Assembly (NCBI GenBank): GCA_003136475.1
Contig: PLEQ01000297.1
Location: 1 to 5,548 of the forward strand
Reading direction: 5' to 3'
Origin: Deltaproteobacteria bacterium
GTDB lineage: Bacteria > Bdellovibrionota_B > Oligoflexia > Oligoflexales > Bog-1112
DNA: 5,548 nucleotides
Shown: positions 4,855 to 5,548 of the stretch, piece after piece
How the letters are laid out: the number at the start of each line of letters is the position of its first letter
Numbering within the stretch: the stretch's first letter is position 1
Position numbers and translations under genes: made by a program
The notes under the pieces: model-generated
What the model saw: only the letters and a program-made list of their open reading frames with translations
The model's database searches: none
What the model was told of the DNA's origin: nothing

Positions 4855-5066
4855 GCGGGGATTTGATTTCTTCAGAAGAATTGGAGAGTATCAAGAAAGA
4901 GTGTCTTCTGTGGTCAAACAATTGTGGCGGGTGCGAGACTTGTGATCGCGTATTTGGTGGCCCTCCACCACTTTACGACCATCAGGAAACGTTTTACCTG
5001 ATATGTATGATCGAAGAAAGAGATAAGCGCATCAAGGAACTCGAAGAAAAACTTGTTGCAAAATAA
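4851..5066 (+). CDS. Small cysteine-cluster and coiled-coil protein, unknown function
   Basis: A 71-residue protein from ATG 4851, overlapping the ligase stop as ATGA, with GGGA at 4841-4844. Four cysteines are clustered as C18-x6-C25-x2-C28-x2-C31 (ECLLWSNNCGGCETC), which suggests a small zinc or other metal site, although the spacing is not a standard zinc finger. A fifth cysteine is at 52. The segment GGPPPLYD separates this from a C-terminal helix (IEERDKRIKELEEKLVAK) with heptad-like spacing, likely a short coiled coil for self-association. There is no signal peptide, so the cysteines are probably in the cytoplasm and reduced. The longer frame from 4755 lies inside the ligase gene and is rejected. 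Position after the ligase hints at a nucleic-acid role, but no family is recognised. Confidence 0.75.
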   Translation: MSGDLISSEELESIKKECLLWSNNCGGCETCDRVFGGPPPLYDHQETFYLICMIEERDKRIKELEEKLVAK

Positions 5067-5103
5067 TACGATTTTGGTTAAAGTTGAAACAACACTCTAT
5101 GAA

Positions 5104-5109
5104 AGGGAG
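5104..5109 (+). promoter_or_regulatory. Shine-Dalgarno without a matching standard start codon
   Basis: AGGGAG is a strong ribosome site. The only in-frame standard start for the following gene is TTG at 5127, 17 bases away, which is too far for efficient use. Five bases away at 5115 is ACG, in frame with that gene. ATG 5099 lies before the site and opens only a seven-codon frame. Confidence 0.5.
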
Positions 5110-5126
5110 AAAAAACGAATAAGTTC

Positions 5127-5519
5127 TTGCATTTTAATGTAGTTTTGGAGCCAGGTACCCCCACGAAGTTCCGCAAAAAGAATCAGAGCCGCACTGCGGT
5201 CATTGAGCCTCTTTCTGCCCAGGATGTTCGGAACATTGCTCAAAATTTCATTAGCCTGCCAGCAAACGCAGAATTGTCTGTGCCGCTCAACGTAGGCGTG
5301 ACCTATTTGAGCCTCAAAGACCGTTACAGCAAAAAAGAGGGTCGCGCGGAAGCTACGAAGCGCCTCAAGAAAGTTTTGCTGGACGTTAAAGCCATCCATA
5401 TCACTCAGAATCACATCTTTGTGCGATTGTCAGAGTATTGTGGCATCACTTTGATGCTTCGCTTGAACAAAACAAGCGGATTCTCTACTGTCGTTGGATC
5501 AATGAACATCGAGGGCTAA
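5127..5519 (+). CDS. Hypothetical protein, start codon uncertain
   Basis: A 130-residue protein as drawn from TTG 5127. It has a basic segment near the N-terminus (TKFRKKNQSR), a middle LSVPLNVGVTYLSLKDRYSK followed by a strongly basic helix KKEGRAEATKRLKKVL, and a beta-rich C-terminus (HIFVRLSEYCGITLMLRLNK). No family, signal peptide or membrane segment is recognised. The start is doubtful because the good ribosome site at 5104-5109 is placed for ACG 5115. That would give a 134-residue protein beginning (M)NKFLHFNVVLEPG, which reads like a natural N-terminus. A base change from ATG, a sequencing error or a truly rare start are all possible. It follows the 71-aa gene after a short gap of about 50 bases and is followed at once by another start, so it probably belongs to the same operon. 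Confidence 0.72.
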   Translation: MHFNVVLEPGTPTKFRKKNQSRTAVIEPLSAQDVRNIAQNFISLPANAELSVPLNVGVTYLSLKDRYSKKEGRAEATKRLKKVLLDVKAIHITQNHIFVRLSEYCGITLMLRLNKTSGFSTVVGSMNIEG

Positions 5520-5520
5520 A

Positions 5521-5548
5521 ATGACGCCAGAATTTGAATCATTTCCTG
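5521..5548 (+). CDS. Start of a further gene, cut by the window edge
   Basis: ATG 5521 begins MTPEFESFP and runs off the window. GAGGG at 5511-5515 is five bases upstream, and the start is one base after the preceding stop, so it is very likely a real, co-transcribed gene. Nine codons are too few to assign it. Confidence 0.6.

Noticed and set aside
5067..5103. Promoter TTGGTT / TATGAA before the last full gene
   Set aside because: Both hexamers are poor, and the start point would fall on or after the ribosome site.
5099..5122. A AAA AAC slippery heptamer in phase with ATG 5099
   Set aside because: A -1 shift there leads to a stop within a few codons and not into the downstream gene, which would need +1; no supporting structure was seen.

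Overview
The window looks like part of a tailed-phage genome (or prophage) with a Gram-negative host. The host cannot be named from the sequence. The phage call rests on very compact gene packing with ATGA/GTGA stop-start overlaps, many short genes of unknown function, an endolysin-type M15 peptidase, and an ATP-dependent DNA ligase of the kind large phages carry. A DUF551-like protein and two stand-alone enzymes of ADP-ribose chemistry (a macro domain and a NADAR domain) also fit. Two small proteins have Sec-type signal peptides, which fits a host with a periplasm. No tRNA, CRISPR array, transposase or rRNA was seen.

Left block (1-2113, + strand): a small unknown protein overlaps a Poa1p-like macro-domain protein. 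A 188-base non-coding gap with several short inverted repeats follows. Then comes a tight run of four genes: DUF551-like protein, cysteine-rich secreted miniprotein, NADAR protein, second small secreted protein. The last three starts overlap the preceding stop, so translation is probably coupled.

Middle (2103-2717): an M15 zinc peptidase, the likely endolysin, lies alone on the - strand. It overlaps the left block tail-to-tail by 11 bases and is divergent from the right block. A good sigma70-like promoter for the right block lies in the divergent gap. A second, stronger-looking promoter lies inside the last left-block gene and points antisense into the endolysin.

Right block (2718-5548, + strand): an isopenicillin-N-synthase-like 2-oxoglutarate/Fe(II) oxygenase, a 62-aa protein, a DNA ligase with a WGR-like N-terminus, and a 71-aa cysteine-cluster/coiled-coil protein are linked by stop-start overlaps. 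A 130-aa unknown protein with an uncertain start and the first codons of another gene follow.

The most interesting idea is that the macro and NADAR proteins form a phage module that removes ADP-ribose from nucleic acids or processes ADP-ribose metabolites. The two families include enzymes that strip ADP-ribose from thymidine and guanine bases respectively, the lesions made by DarT-type defence toxins. A ligase with a nick-sensing N-terminus sits in the same region. This functional link is inference; the family assignments rest on visible motifs.
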